Assembly: GCF_001613165.1 (NCBI RefSeq)
Contig: NZ_BDBV01000076.1
Location: 20,677-84,676 of the forward strand
DNA length: 64,000 bases
Source: Nocardia mexicana NBRC 108244
GTDB lineage: Bacteria > Actinomycetota > Actinomycetes > Mycobacteriales > Mycobacteriaceae
Reading direction: 5' to 3'
Shown: positions 37,786-46,722 of the stretch, piece by piece
How positions within the stretch are numbered: the first letter of the stretch is position 1
Layout: the number at the start of each line of letters is the position of its first letter
Program-made: the position numbers and the translations under genes
Notes under the pieces: generated by a model
Seen by the model: only the letters and a program-made list of their open reading frames with translations
Told to the model about the DNA's origin: nothing
Database searches by the model: none

Positions 37786-38837
37786 TTCGGCGGCTCCTGT
37801 TGGGCGGGGTTGGTCGTCAGCGGAGCGTTCAGGTACTCCTGGAACGACTGCGGCAGGCGCTCCGGCCACACCAGCGCGTCGACCAGCGGCCGCATCGTCG
37901 GGCTGGTGAGGTTGGCCAGGTACGACTGGAAGTACGGGCCGCTGCCGACCTGCTCACCGAGCGCCGCCGCGTACGGGCCGAGGTCCGTGAGCGCCTGTCC
38001 CAGCTTGTCCTTGTTGCGCTGCAGCAGCCCCAGCACCGAATTCAGTTTCTCCAGTGCGGGTTTCAGCTGCGCCTCGTTGTCGTCGACGAATCCGGTCAGC
38101 TGCTGCGCCAGACCGTTCACGTACACGATCAACTGACTGAGCGCGGCGCGCCGAGCGTCCAGCTCACCGAGCAGATCGTTGCCGTTCAGCAGCAGCGCGT
38201 TGATCTGGTCGGAGCGGTCCGCCAGCACCTTGGTGACATTCTGTGCGCGCCCGAGCAGCTGGGTGAGCGCCTCGTCGCGGGCGTTCAGGCTGCGCGAGAG
38301 CGCGGTGACACCGTCGAGCGCCGATCGCAGCGGCGCCGGGGTGTCGGCGAAGGTCTCCGACAGCGTGTCCAGGGTCTTGTTGACCTGGTCCAGATCCAGC
38401 CCGTGCACCGTCGAGGCGAGATCACCGAGCGCGTCGTTGAGCGAGTACGGAGATCTGGTGCGCTCCAAGGGAATCGGATCGTCGCGGCGGATGGCCCCGC
38501 TGCCCTGCGGATCGACCTCGAGCGACTTGCGGCCCAGTACGGTGTTGGTCTTGATCGCCGCTGTCGTCTTGTCGCCCAGCACGATCGACTCGTCGACGCT
38601 GAAGCGCACCCGGACCTTGGTGCCGTCGAGCTGCACGTCCTCGACCTGACCGGTGCGCACCCCCGCCACCTGGACCTGATCACCGGGGACCAGGCCCCCG
38701 GCGTCGGCGAAGAAGGCGCTGAATTCGGCACCGCCGCGGATGAAGGGCAGGCGGTCGAACTGCAACGCGGACAGCGAGATCGTGGCCGCCAGGACGACGC
38801 CGACGATGCCGGCCGACAGTAACCGGTTTCCGTTCAC
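37782..38837 (-). CDS. mce4C: Mce-family protein Mce4C
   Basis: This 351-residue protein has a membrane anchor (about 7-25), the Mce domain (FSAFFADAGGLVPGDQVQVA) and a helical region with LDTLSETFADTPAPLRSALD. The GTG start at 38837 overlaps the mce4B stop as GTGA. It is part of the six-subunit Mce4 assembly in the envelope. Confidence 0.9.
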   Translation of the reverse strand: MNGNRLLSAGIVGVVLAATISLSALQFDRLPFIRGGAEFSAFFADAGGLVPGDQVQVAGVRTGQVEDVQLDGTKVRVRFSVDESIVLGDKTTAAIKTNTVLGRKSLEVDPQGSGAIRRDDPIPLERTRSPYSLNDALGDLASTVHGLDLDQVNKTLDTLSETFADTPAPLRSALDGVTALSRSLNARDEALTQLLGRAQNVTKVLADRSDQINALLLNGNDLLGELDARRAALSQLIVYVNGLAQQLTGFVDDNEAQLKPALEKLNSVLGLLQRNKDKLGQALTDLGPYAAALGEQVGSGPYFQSYLANLTSPTMRPLVDALVWPERLPQSFQEYLNAPLTTNPAQQEPPK

Positions 38838-39865
38838 TCGGGGGCACACCTTCCGGTCGACTGATTACCCGGCAGATGCACTTCCATCGGCTTACCGTCG
38901 GGACCGTCGGCGAGCATGGTCACGCCGCAGACGTACATGTTCAGGAACGATCCGTAGGACCCGATCCGGACCAGCTTCCGGTAGGTCTCCGGCAGCTGAT
39001 CGAAGATCCACTGCAGGTCGCCGGACTTGTCGTCGAGATTCTGCGACAGCTGCCCCAATTGGCCGAAGGTCTGCTTCAGATCGGGCCGGGCCTGCTGCAG
39101 CAGGCCGGTCAGATCGCCGGTCGCACCGGACAGGCGCGGCAGGGCCTCCCCGATCGGATCCTTGTCCGCCGCCAGCCCGCTCACCAGCCGCTCCAGTTCG
39201 GTCAGTGTCGTATCGAATTCCTTGCCGCGGTCGTCGATGGTGGCGAGCACCGTCTTCAGGTTCTCGATCACGCTGCCGATCAACGCATCTCGGTCCGCGA
39301 GCGTCTTGGTGAACGAGCCACCGCTGTTCAGCAGCGACACCAGCGCGCCACCCTGCCCCTGGAACACCTGCAGCAGGGCGCTGGTGAGGTCGTTCACCTG
39401 GGCCGGATCCAGGCCGCGCAGCAGCGGCTTGAACCCGCCGAGCAGCAGGTCCAGATCCAGGGCGGGCTTGGTCTTGTCGGTGCCGATGGTGGCGTTCTTG
39501 GCCAGCTTCTCGGCGTTGCCCGGGCCCTCCAGCAGTTCCATGTACCGGTCGCCGACGAGATTCTCGTAGCGAATGGTGGCCTGCGTACTCGCGTAGAGCT
39601 TGTATTTGGTGTCGACATCGAAATCGACGTGCGCGAGGTGGTCCTTGCCGACGTACACCCGCTTCACCGACCCGACGGGCACACCGGCGATGCGCACCTT
39701 CGAGCCGGGCAGCATGCCCGACGAATTGGTGAACACCGCGTGGTAGCCGGTCTCGCGGGAGAACCGCATCTGGCTGAAGATCACGCCGAGCAGGGCGAGT
39801 ACGAGCACCATGACCAGCGTGAAGATGCTCAGCTTCACGGTGGCGGCGTGCGGCTTGAACTTCAC
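38834..39865 (-). CDS. mce4B: Mce-family protein Mce4B
   Basis: This 343-residue protein has an N-terminal anchor (about 11-30), the Mce domain (GYHAVFTNSSGMLPGSKVRI) and helical repeats to about 300. Two cysteines near the end (YVCGVTM, GRCAPE) could form a disulfide. It overlaps mce4A by 4 bp. Part of the Mce4 import complex. Confidence 0.9.
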   Translation of the reverse strand: MKFKPHAATVKLSIFTLVMVLVLALLGVIFSQMRFSRETGYHAVFTNSSGMLPGSKVRIAGVPVGSVKRVYVGKDHLAHVDFDVDTKYKLYASTQATIRYENLVGDRYMELLEGPGNAEKLAKNATIGTDKTKPALDLDLLLGGFKPLLRGLDPAQVNDLTSALLQVFQGQGGALVSLLNSGGSFTKTLADRDALIGSVIENLKTVLATIDDRGKEFDTTLTELERLVSGLAADKDPIGEALPRLSGATGDLTGLLQQARPDLKQTFGQLGQLSQNLDDKSGDLQWIFDQLPETYRKLVRIGSYGSFLNMYVCGVTMLADGPDGKPMEVHLPGNQSTGRCAPE

Positions 39866-41079
39866 GGGTTGGGCACCCCCGGCAGTCCGGCGAACATCAG
39901 CTCGAAGACCCTCGAACCGTTGAGATGTGACTGCATTTCGGGGACGTACACGGTGCCCTCCGAGGTATCGGTGACCAGATAATTGGAGTGGCTGCCCGGC
40001 TTCCGGTCCATGATGTTCTCGCAGTGCGGGCCACCGGTGGCATTCACCTTCGGCAGATCCTTCGGATATTTGTACGGCTCACCGCCGGGCATGAAGCCCG
40101 CGTTCAGCAGCACGCCCGCGCCGCTGCCACCGAAAATGTGGTTCGCCAGGTCGAGGTTGTTGCCGATGCCTTCGATGACACAGTTCAGGCCCGACCGATA
40201 CTGATAGAGCAGATCGGTGGTGGGCCGCAACAGATCCAGCGCGGTCACCAGCGACTGCTCGTTGTCCCGCAGGATGGGCGTCGTCGTATCGGCCAGGCCG
40301 ATGAGATTCACCAGCATCGAGTCGAATTGATGCTCTTTGTCCACGATCGTCGCGCCGGTCGTCTGCGCATTGTCGGTGGTGCGCAACAGATCCGGCACGG
40401 TATCGGCGTACAGATTCGTCACGCCCACCGAGGACTGCAGATCTCGTTGCAGATCCGGGAGGCTCGGATTGATGTCCTTCAGATACTGATCGCTGTCGGC
40501 CAGCAGCTGTCCGAGTTTCTCGCCGCGGCCTTCGAGCGCCGTTCCCAGCGCCGTCAGCGTCGCATTCAGCTTCTCCGGCTGCACCTTACCCAGGACGTCG
40601 GTCAAATGCTGGAACAGCGTGTTGAACTCGACCGTCACGGCCTGCGCGGCCAGCGTCGCGCCCGGGCGCAGATGATCCTTCGACGGCTGTTCCGGAATCT
40701 CGAAATTCACGTACTTCGCGCCGAATACGGTCGTGGAGCGGATGTCGGCAGCGACATTGGCGGGCACCAGCTTCAGCTGTTCCGGATCCACCGCCAGCTG
40801 CAGGCGCGCACTGTCGCCCGTATACGAAATCGACGAAACCCGGCCGATTTCCACGCCGCGAATCTTGACCTTCGCGTCCGGATCCAGCACGAGCCCGGCC
40901 CGCGGCGCCTCGACATAGATCGCCCGGGTGTCGGTGAATCCGCCCGCGAACATGGTCAACGCGACGGCGACGATCGCCGCCATGCTCAGCACCATTGCCA
41001 GCCCGGCCAATTTGACGCCCCACCCAGCGCCGAATATCTTTCCGGCGCCGTCCTTTTCGACCAGTTTGTTTGCCGCCAT
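39862..41079 (-). CDS. mce4A: Mce-family protein Mce4A
   Basis: This 405-residue protein is the first Mce subunit after the permease genes. It has a membrane anchor (about 21-46), the Mce domain (AIYVEAPRAGLVLDPDAKVK) and a helical region, with cysteines in LNCVIEG and PHCENI. It starts 5 bp after yrbE4B. The set YrbE4A-B, Mce4A-F and two Mam proteins matches mce4, the cholesterol importer of mycobacteria and rhodococci. Confidence 0.92.
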   Translation of the reverse strand: MAANKLVEKDGAGKIFGAGWGVKLAGLAMVLSMAAIVAVALTMFAGGFTDTRAIYVEAPRAGLVLDPDAKVKIRGVEIGRVSSISYTGDSARLQLAVDPEQLKLVPANVAADIRSTTVFGAKYVNFEIPEQPSKDHLRPGATLAAQAVTVEFNTLFQHLTDVLGKVQPEKLNATLTALGTALEGRGEKLGQLLADSDQYLKDINPSLPDLQRDLQSSVGVTNLYADTVPDLLRTTDNAQTTGATIVDKEHQFDSMLVNLIGLADTTTPILRDNEQSLVTALDLLRPTTDLLYQYRSGLNCVIEGIGNNLDLANHIFGGSGAGVLLNAGFMPGGEPYKYPKDLPKVNATGGPHCENIMDRKPGSHSNYLVTDTSEGTVYVPEMQSHLNGSRVFELMFAGLPGVPNP

Positions 41080-41084
41080 ACCGC

Positions 41085-41936
41085 CTACCCGGAGAGATGG
41101 AAATTGCCGGTGGTGCCGTAGATCGCCAGCGACACCAGCAGAGTCACCGTCACGACCGCGACCAGCGAGGCGCGCACCGCGCTACCGACCGCGATTCCGA
41201 CACCGACCGGACCGCCCGTGGCGTGATATCCGTAGTAGGTGTGAATCAGCATGACCGCCATGGCCATGACGATCGCCTGCACGAACGACCACAGAATGTC
41301 GCTGGGTATCAGGAACGTCGAGAAATAGTGGTCGTACACGCCGGCCGACTGCCCGTAGATGATCACCGTCGCGAATCGGCTGGCAATGAACGAAGCGATC
41401 ACCGCCAGCGCGTACAGCGGCACGATCGCGATCATTCCGGCCAGCACCCGAGTCCCGATCAGGAAAGGCACCGGCCGAATCGCCATCGATTCGAGGGCGT
41501 CGATCTCCTCGGCGACGCGCATCGCGCCCAGCTGCGCGGTGGCGCCGGCGCCGATGGTGGCCGCCAGGCCGATACCCGAGATCACCGGCGCCGCGATGCG
41601 CACGTTGATGAAGGCCGCGAAGAAACCGGTCAGCGCCTCGACGCCGATATTGCCCAGCGAGCTGTAGCCCTGCACCGCGATGGTGCCCCCGGTGAACAGC
41701 GTCATGAATCCGACGATCACCACCGTGCCGCCGATCACCGCCAGCGCACCCGTGCCCATGCTGATTTCCGCGATGAGCCGGATCGTCTCGGTGCGGTAGT
41801 GCGTCAGCGCCCGCGGCACGGAGGCCAGCGACTGCGCGTAGAACACCGCATGTCTTCCGACGCTATCCAGCGAGTCGGACATCCTGCGCACTCGTCGCAC
41901 AGTACGCGGGAAGCGGGATTCGATCACAAAAGCCAT
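41085..41936 (-). CDS. yrbE4B: YrbE-family permease subunit YrbE4B
   Basis: This 283-residue membrane protein is a MlaE-type permease of the Mce transporter. It has about five to six membrane helices and the cytosolic coupling motif REEIDAL-like segment VAEEIDALESMAI, which contacts the ATPase. The ATG at 41936 is chosen because it follows the yrbE4A stop by 4 bp. The ATPase (MceG) is not in the window and acts in trans. Confidence 0.92.
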   Translation of the reverse strand: MAFVIESRFPRTVRRVRRMSDSLDSVGRHAVFYAQSLASVPRALTHYRTETIRLIAEISMGTGALAVIGGTVVIVGFMTLFTGGTIAVQGYSSLGNIGVEALTGFFAAFINVRIAAPVISGIGLAATIGAGATAQLGAMRVAEEIDALESMAIRPVPFLIGTRVLAGMIAIVPLYALAVIASFIASRFATVIIYGQSAGVYDHYFSTFLIPSDILWSFVQAIVMAMAVMLIHTYYGYHATGGPVGVGIAVGSAVRASLVAVVTVTLLVSLAIYGTTGNFHLSG

Positions 41937-41940
41937 ACCG

Positions 41941-42705
41941 TCACCGCACCGAGAATTTGACGCCGACGGCGGTGACCACAACGTTCACCACGAACAGAGC
42001 CATGAAGGAGAACACCACCGTCTGATTGACCGCATCGCCGACGCTCTTGGGACCGCCCCGGACATTCAGCCCGAGATAGCACGCCATCAGCCCGGCGATC
42101 AGGCCGAACAGCGTCGCCTTGACCTCCGAAATGACCAATTCGGGCAAATGCGTCAGCAGTGTGATCCCGTTGACGAACGCACCGGGATTCACACCCTGCA
42201 GGAATACCGAGAACACGAATCCGCCGAGGATGCCGATCGTGCACACCAGTCCGTTGAGCAGCGCGGCCACGAACATGGAGGCCAGCACGCGCGGCACCAC
42301 CAGCCGGTGGATGGGATCGATGCCGAGCACCCGCATGGCGTCGATCTCCTCCCGAATGGTGCGGGCGCCCAGATCCGCGCAGATCGCGGTGGCGCCCGCG
42401 CCCGCCACGATCAGCACCGTGACGATCGGCCCGACCTGGGTGACCGAGCCGAATGCCGCGGCCGCACCGGACAGGTCGGCCGCACCGATCTCGCGCAACA
42501 GGATGTTGAGCGTGAAGCACACCAGCACGGTGAACGGAATCGCGACCAGCAGGGTCGGGGCGATCGACACACGGGCCACGAACCACGACTGGTCGATGAA
42601 CTCGCGCCGTTGAAAGGGGGGCCGTACCAGGGCTCGTGCCACGCCGGCGGTGAGTTCGAAGAACCCGCCGACCGCTTGCATCGGCACGGCAAGAACCTGG
42701 TTCAT
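41941..42705 (-). CDS. yrbE4A: YrbE-family permease subunit YrbE4A
   Basis: This 254-residue permease is the first gene of the mce4 operon. It has several membrane helices and the coupling segment TIREEIDAMRVLGIDP. The ATG at 42705 (MNQVLAVPMQAVGG) is preferred because AGGAGG lies about 8 bp upstream. Two KstR-like operators lie about 78 and 157 bp upstream, consistent with induction by cholesterol metabolites. Confidence 0.92.
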   Translation of the reverse strand: MNQVLAVPMQAVGGFFELTAGVARALVRPPFQRREFIDQSWFVARVSIAPTLLVAIPFTVLVCFTLNILLREIGAADLSGAAAAFGSVTQVGPIVTVLIVAGAGATAICADLGARTIREEIDAMRVLGIDPIHRLVVPRVLASMFVAALLNGLVCTIGILGGFVFSVFLQGVNPGAFVNGITLLTHLPELVISEVKATLFGLIAGLMACYLGLNVRGGPKSVGDAVNQTVVFSFMALFVVNVVVTAVGVKFSVR

Positions 42706-42781
42706 TCCGCGATTCCTCCTAGCCATGCCTTGCACATACTGCCTGCGACGGGGGTCCACAGCGGGTCCACCGTCCCGAAGA

Positions 42782-42796
42782 TTAGAACATGTTCAT
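42782..42796. promoter_or_regulatory. KstR-like operator 1 (mce4 promoter)
   Basis: TTAGAACATGTTCAT matches the KstR consensus TnnAACnnGTTnnA at all but the last fixed position. It lies upstream of yrbE4A. KstR is a TetR repressor released by 3-oxo-cholestenoyl-CoA-type ligands. Confidence 0.8.
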
Positions 42797-42860
42797 CCGC
42801 ATTCGGGGCAGAATTTGTAGTTTTTGAACTGCCCTTTTTCACTCGAGCCGGGGTCTGGAG

Positions 42861-42875
42861 CTAGAACATGTTCAT
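42861..42875. promoter_or_regulatory. KstR-like operator 2 (mce4 promoter)
   Basis: CTAGAACATGTTCAT repeats the operator 1 core about 79 bp further upstream of yrbE4A. Two spaced sites suggest tighter repression or two promoters. Confidence 0.78.
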
Positions 42876-42945
42876 ACAGCGTACAGAGCGCCCTTGTGAG
42901 GAGCCACACACCATCGAGATCCATGTCTACCAACTGCCGGACAAC

Positions 42946-42986
42946 TGATCAACCAGTGTCGGATGGCAGCTGACACCAGTTGATCA
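42946..42986. terminator. Inverted repeat after hsd4A
   Basis: Arms TGATCAACCAGTGTC (42946-42960) and GACACCAGTTGATCA (42972-42986) pair at 13 of 15 positions with an 11-nt loop. It begins immediately after the hsd4A stop, so it may end hsd4A transcription before the mce4 promoter. No T-run follows. Confidence 0.55.
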
Positions 42987-42987
42987 C

Positions 42988-43893
42988 TCAGCCGAGATCA
43001 TGCAGCGCTGTCGCCGAAAACGTACGCCCCGAGGGCCGTTCGGAGAAGTAGTTTCCGAGAGTGTCGGCCAGCGCGGCCGAAGTCCATTCCGCACCGTCGG
43101 CGTCGAAGCGCCGCTCGACCTCCGGAGCGGCCATCAATGCCACCATCGGCCCGTAGACCACGAAGACCTGTCCGCTGATCGCCTCGGCGGCCGGAGCGGC
43201 CAGATAGGCGACCAACCGCGCCACATGATCGGGCGACAGCGGGTCCACCTCGCCCTCGGGAGCGTCGGAGAACACCTTCTCCGTCATCGCGGTGCGCGCC
43301 CGCGGGCAGATCGCATTGGCCCGCACGCCGTAGCGCGCCAGACCGCGCGACGCCGACAGCGTCAGCGCCGTGATGCCCGCCTTGGCGGCCGCGTAGTTGG
43401 CCTGCCCCTCCGGTCCGAGCAGACCGGCCTCGGAGGAGGTGTTGATCAGGCGCCCGTACACCGGCGCACCCGACTCCTTGGATTTGCCGCGCCAGTACGC
43501 GCCCGCATTGCGCGTCAACAGGAAGTGCCCGCGCAGATGCACCGCGAGCACCGCGTCCCAGTCCTCGTCGGACAGGTTGAACAGCATGCGGTCGCGGGTG
43601 ATCCCGGCGTTGTTCACGACGATGTCGACCCCGCCGAACGCCTCGTCCGCCGTGCGGATCAACGCGTCCGCGGTGGCCCGCTCGGCCACGCTGCCCGCCA
43701 CGAACTCGGCCTTGGCGCCGAGGGCGCGGATATCGGCGAGCGTCGCAGCAACCGCCTCGTTTTCGGCCAGATCGTTGACCACCACCGCGGCACCGGCACC
43801 GGCCAGGGCGAGCGCCTCTGCCCGTCCCAGCCCAGCTCCGGCTCCGGTCACAATCGCCACTCGACCGGAGAGACTCAGTTCACTTTCAGCCAC
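42988..43893 (-). CDS. hsd4A: Short-chain dehydrogenase Hsd4A-like
   Basis: This 301-residue enzyme is an SDR with the NAD-binding motif TGAGAGLGRAEAL and catalytic Ser153/154, Tyr167 and Lys171 (NYAAAKAG). In M. tuberculosis and rhodococci the gene at this place encodes a 17-beta-hydroxysteroid or beta-hydroxyacyl-CoA dehydrogenase of cholesterol side-chain breakdown. It starts 44 bp after fdxD, with a KstR-like site in that spacer. Confidence 0.88.
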   Translation of the reverse strand: MAESELSLSGRVAIVTGAGAGLGRAEALALAGAGAAVVVNDLAENEAVAATLADIRALGAKAEFVAGSVAERATADALIRTADEAFGGVDIVVNNAGITRDRMLFNLSDEDWDAVLAVHLRGHFLLTRNAGAYWRGKSKESGAPVYGRLINTSSEAGLLGPEGQANYAAAKAGITALTLSASRGLARYGVRANAICPRARTAMTEKVFSDAPEGEVDPLSPDHVARLVAYLAAPAAEAISGQVFVVYGPMVALMAAPEVERRFDADGAEWTSAALADTLGNYFSERPSGRTFSATALHDLG

Positions 43894-43903
43894 GGGCCGA
43901 CTC

Positions 43904-43917
43904 TAGAACGTGTTCCA
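43904..43917. promoter_or_regulatory. KstR-like operator 3 (hsd4A promoter)
   Basis: TAGAACGTGTTCCA matches every fixed base of the KstR consensus. It lies 11 bp upstream of the hsd4A start, between fdxD and hsd4A, which suggests hsd4A has its own KstR-controlled promoter. Confidence 0.82.
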
Positions 43918-43936
43918 GTCAACGGCAAGCATCCGT

Positions 43937-44125
43937 TCACTGAAGTTTCAGTGCCGCCTTCGGGCACTGCGAGACCGCGGTCTCGACATCGGCCAGCCGA
44001 TCCGGGGCAACCTCGGCCTCCACGATGTGCAGCACGTCCTCGTCGTCGAGTTCGAACACGTCGGGCGCGATTCCGACGCAGATTCCGTTCGCCTCGCACT
44101 GGTCGAGATCCACACTGACCTTCAT
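43937..44125 (-). CDS. fdxD: Ferredoxin with a single [3Fe-4S]-type cluster
   Basis: This 62-residue ferredoxin has cysteines in CEANGIC and SQCPKAAL, the three-cysteine pattern of [3Fe-4S] or related ferredoxins that serve cytochromes P450. The ATG at 44125 has GGAGAAG upstream. In mycobacteria FdxD sits at the same place and may pass electrons to CYP125-type enzymes. It is divergent from fadE26 across a KstR-like site. Confidence 0.92.
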   Translation of the reverse strand: MKVSVDLDQCEANGICVGIAPDVFELDDEDVLHIVEAEVAPDRLADVETAVSQCPKAALKLQ

Positions 44126-44211
44126 TGACTTCTCCTTCGCCGCCGATATCGCCGAGCTTATAGGGCCATCCCCGGCCACCGCGGCTGAAGCGGCCGGATC
44201 TAGGCTCCATA

Positions 44212-44227
44212 CTGGAACATGTTTCAG
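44212..44227. promoter_or_regulatory. KstR-like operator 4 (fdxD-fadE26 spacer)
   Basis: CTGGAACATGTTTCAG contains TGGAACATGTTTCA, a full match to the KstR consensus. It lies between divergent fdxD and fadE26 and probably controls both. Confidence 0.85.
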
Positions 44228-44302
44228 TCAATGTGCAATGATCGGAACACCGGCCCAGCCCCATATCGGACGGCTATCGAACAAAGTTATGAGGTCACCG
44301 CG

Positions 44303-45496
44303 ATGCGGATTGCGTATACCCCGCAACAGGAACAGCTGCGCGCCGAGCTGCGCGAGTACTTCGGCAAGCTGATCACCCCGGAACGCCGGGCGGCGCTGTC
44401 GGCCCAGACCGGCGAGTACGGGCACGGCGACGTCTACCGCGAGGTCGTGCGGGATATGGGACGCGACGGCTGGCTCGCACTGGGCTGGCCGAAGGAATTC
44501 GGCGGCCAGGACCGCTCCACCATGGATCAGCTGATCTTCACCGACGAGGCCGCCGCGGCGGGCGCCCCGGTGCCGTTCCTGACCATCAACTCGGTGGCGC
44601 CGACGATCATGCACTACGGCACCGAGGAGCAGAAGAAGTTCTTCCTGCCCAAGATCGCCGCCGGCGAGCTGCACTTCTCCATCGGCTACTCCGAGCCGGG
44701 CGCCGGCACCGACCTGGCCTCGCTGCGCACCTCGGCGGTGCGAGACGGCGACGACTGGGTCATCAACGGCCAGAAGATGTGGACCAGCCTCATCCAGTAC
44801 GCCGACTACGTGTGGCTGGCCGCGCGCACCGACCCGAATGCCAAGAAGCACAAGGGCATCAGCATGTTCATCATGCCGACGACGGCCGAGGGCTTCTCCT
44901 GGACGCCGGTGCACACCATGGCGGGACCGGACACCAGCGCCACCTACTACCAGGACGTGCGCCTCCCGCACAGCGCGATGGTCGGCCCGGAGAACGGCGG
45001 CTGGTCGCTGGTCACCAATCAGCTCAACCACGAGCGGGTGGCGCTGACCTCCGCGGCGCCGCTGCAGCTGGCGGTCGCGCAGACCGTGGAATGGGCGCGC
45101 GACGCCAAGGATTCCAACGGCGCGCGGGTCATCGACAGCGAGTGGGTACAGATGAATCTGGCCCGCGTGCACGCCAAGGTCGAGTTCCTGAAGCTGCTGA
45201 ACTGGGAGATCGCGTCGGGCGCCGACGCCGGTGGCGATGCCGCGCCGCGGCCGTGGGACGCCTCCACCTGCAAGGTGCTCGGCACCGAGCTGGCCACCGA
45301 GGCCTACCGCGCGCTCATGGAGGTGCTCGGGCCGCAGGGCTATCTGCGCCAGGACTCCCCCGGCGCGGCGCTGCGCGGACGGCTCGAGCGGATGCATCGC
45401 GCCTGCCTGATCCTGACCTTCGGCGGCGGCACCAACGAGGTGCAGCGCGACATCATCGCCATGACCGCCCTCAAACAACCGGCCGCGACCCGCTGA
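44303..45496 (+). CDS. fadE26: Acyl-CoA dehydrogenase FadE26
   Basis: This 397-residue flavoprotein has the acyl-CoA dehydrogenase signatures GYSEPGAGTDLASLRT and GGGTNEVQRDIIAMTAL. The ATG at 44303 has GAGGT 7 bp upstream; an earlier in-frame ATG at 44219 overlaps the KstR operator and is rejected. In M. tuberculosis FadE26 and FadE27 form the alpha2beta2 dehydrogenase ChsE4-ChsE5 for the C26 steroid-CoA side chain. fadE27 follows 90 bp downstream. Confidence 0.93.
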   Translation: MRIAYTPQQEQLRAELREYFGKLITPERRAALSAQTGEYGHGDVYREVVRDMGRDGWLALGWPKEFGGQDRSTMDQLIFTDEAAAAGAPVPFLTINSVAPTIMHYGTEEQKKFFLPKIAAGELHFSIGYSEPGAGTDLASLRTSAVRDGDDWVINGQKMWTSLIQYADYVWLAARTDPNAKKHKGISMFIMPTTAEGFSWTPVHTMAGPDTSATYYQDVRLPHSAMVGPENGGWSLVTNQLNHERVALTSAAPLQLAVAQTVEWARDAKDSNGARVIDSEWVQMNLARVHAKVEFLKLLNWEIASGADAGGDAAPRPWDASTCKVLGTELATEAYRALMEVLGPQGYLRQDSPGAALRGRLERMHRACLILTFGGGTNEVQRDIIAMTALKQPAATR

Positions 45497-45586
45497 CCAC
45501 GGCACCCGCGCTCCCGAGGTGTCACCCGCCACGCAGGTTCGGGAGTCGCACTCGCCGCCGATTCATACGAAAGTTAGGTATAGACA

Positions 45587-46693
45587 ATGGATTTCACGCC
45601 AACAGAAGGGCAGCTCGATCTGACGCGGCTGACCGGCGAGGTGTGCGGCAAGCTGGTGACCGCGGACCGAATCCGCGAATTGGACACCGCCGAGGTGCGT
45701 TTCGACGAGGCGCTGTGGAAGTCGCTGGCCGAGACCGGGGTGCTGGCGGCGACGCTGCCCGAGTCCGTCGGGGGCAGCGACCTGGGCATTCTGGAGCAGA
45801 CCGCGGTGCTGCGCGAGCTGGGCAAGTACGTGGCTGCCGTCCCCTATCTGTGGTCGGTCGTGCTGGGCGCGGGCGCGCTGGCGGCGTTCGGCTCGCAGGC
45901 ACAGCGGGAGCTGGCCGCGAAAGCCGCTGCGGGCGAGACGATTCTGACGGTGGCGCTGTCGGAGGAGCGCAACTGGGAGCCCGCCCGGCCCACGACCACG
46001 GCCACTGAGGAGGGCGGCGGCTGGCGGCTGACCGGCGCCAAGACCGTCGTCCCGTTCGCCGCGCAGGCATCGCGAATCCTGGTGTCGGCCAGCGTGTCCG
46101 GGTCGCCCGCGGTGTTCCTGGTGGACCCGGCGGACGCGAGCGTGCGAAGCGCCGATCAGCAGGTCGTCGATCGCAGCCCGGAGTCCGAACTCGAATTCGA
46201 CCGCACCCCGGCCGAACCGGTCGGCACGGTGGAATCCGGTGCGGAGGTCGTGGACTGGCTGCTGTCGCGCGGCTGGCTGGGCCTGGCCGCACAGCAGCTG
46301 GGCACGCTCGAGCGGGCGCTGGAACTGGTCGCCGAGTACGGCCGCGAGCGTGAGCAGTTCGCCCGCAAGATCGGCAGCTTCCAGGCGGTCGCGCAGCGGC
46401 TGGCCGACGGCTACATCGATCTGCAGGGCCTGCGGCTGGCGGTCACCCAGGCCGCCTGGTGCCTGTCGGAGAACCTGCCCGCCGGGGCGGAGATCCACAC
46501 CGCCAAGTTCTGGGCCGCCGAGGCCGGTCACCGCATCGCCCACACCGTCGTCCACGTGCACGGCGGCGTAGGCATCGACCGAGACCACGTGGCCCACAAC
46601 TACTTCACCGCCGCCAAGCACAACGAATTCGCCCTCGGCGGCGCCACCGACCACCTCCGCGCCCTCGGCGCCACCCTCGCCGAATCCCACTGA
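45587..46693 (+). CDS. fadE27: Acyl-CoA dehydrogenase FadE27
   Basis: This 368-residue protein is the partner of FadE26. It keeps the general fold (VLAATLPESVGGSDLGILEQ, QFARKIGSFQAVAQRLADGY, VHVHGGVGIDRDH) but has weaker cofactor motifs, as expected for the non-catalytic subunit of these mixed tetramers. It uses the ATG at 45587. It ends 29 bp before a converging kinase gene. Confidence 0.92.
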   Translation: MDFTPTEGQLDLTRLTGEVCGKLVTADRIRELDTAEVRFDEALWKSLAETGVLAATLPESVGGSDLGILEQTAVLRELGKYVAAVPYLWSVVLGAGALAAFGSQAQRELAAKAAAGETILTVALSEERNWEPARPTTTATEEGGGWRLTGAKTVVPFAAQASRILVSASVSGSPAVFLVDPADASVRSADQQVVDRSPESELEFDRTPAEPVGTVESGAEVVDWLLSRGWLGLAAQQLGTLERALELVAEYGREREQFARKIGSFQAVAQRLADGYIDLQGLRLAVTQAAWCLSENLPAGAEIHTAKFWAAEAGHRIAHTVVHVHGGVGIDRDHVAHNYFTAAKHNEFALGGATDHLRALGATLAESH

Positions 46694-46722
46694 CGCCGGC
46701 CCCGGGCGCCGGGACGAACCGC

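Noticed and set aside
44219..44302. Upstream in-frame ATG for fadE26
   Set aside because: It lies within the KstR operator and lacks a ribosome-binding site. The ATG at 44303 has GAGGT and matches family length.
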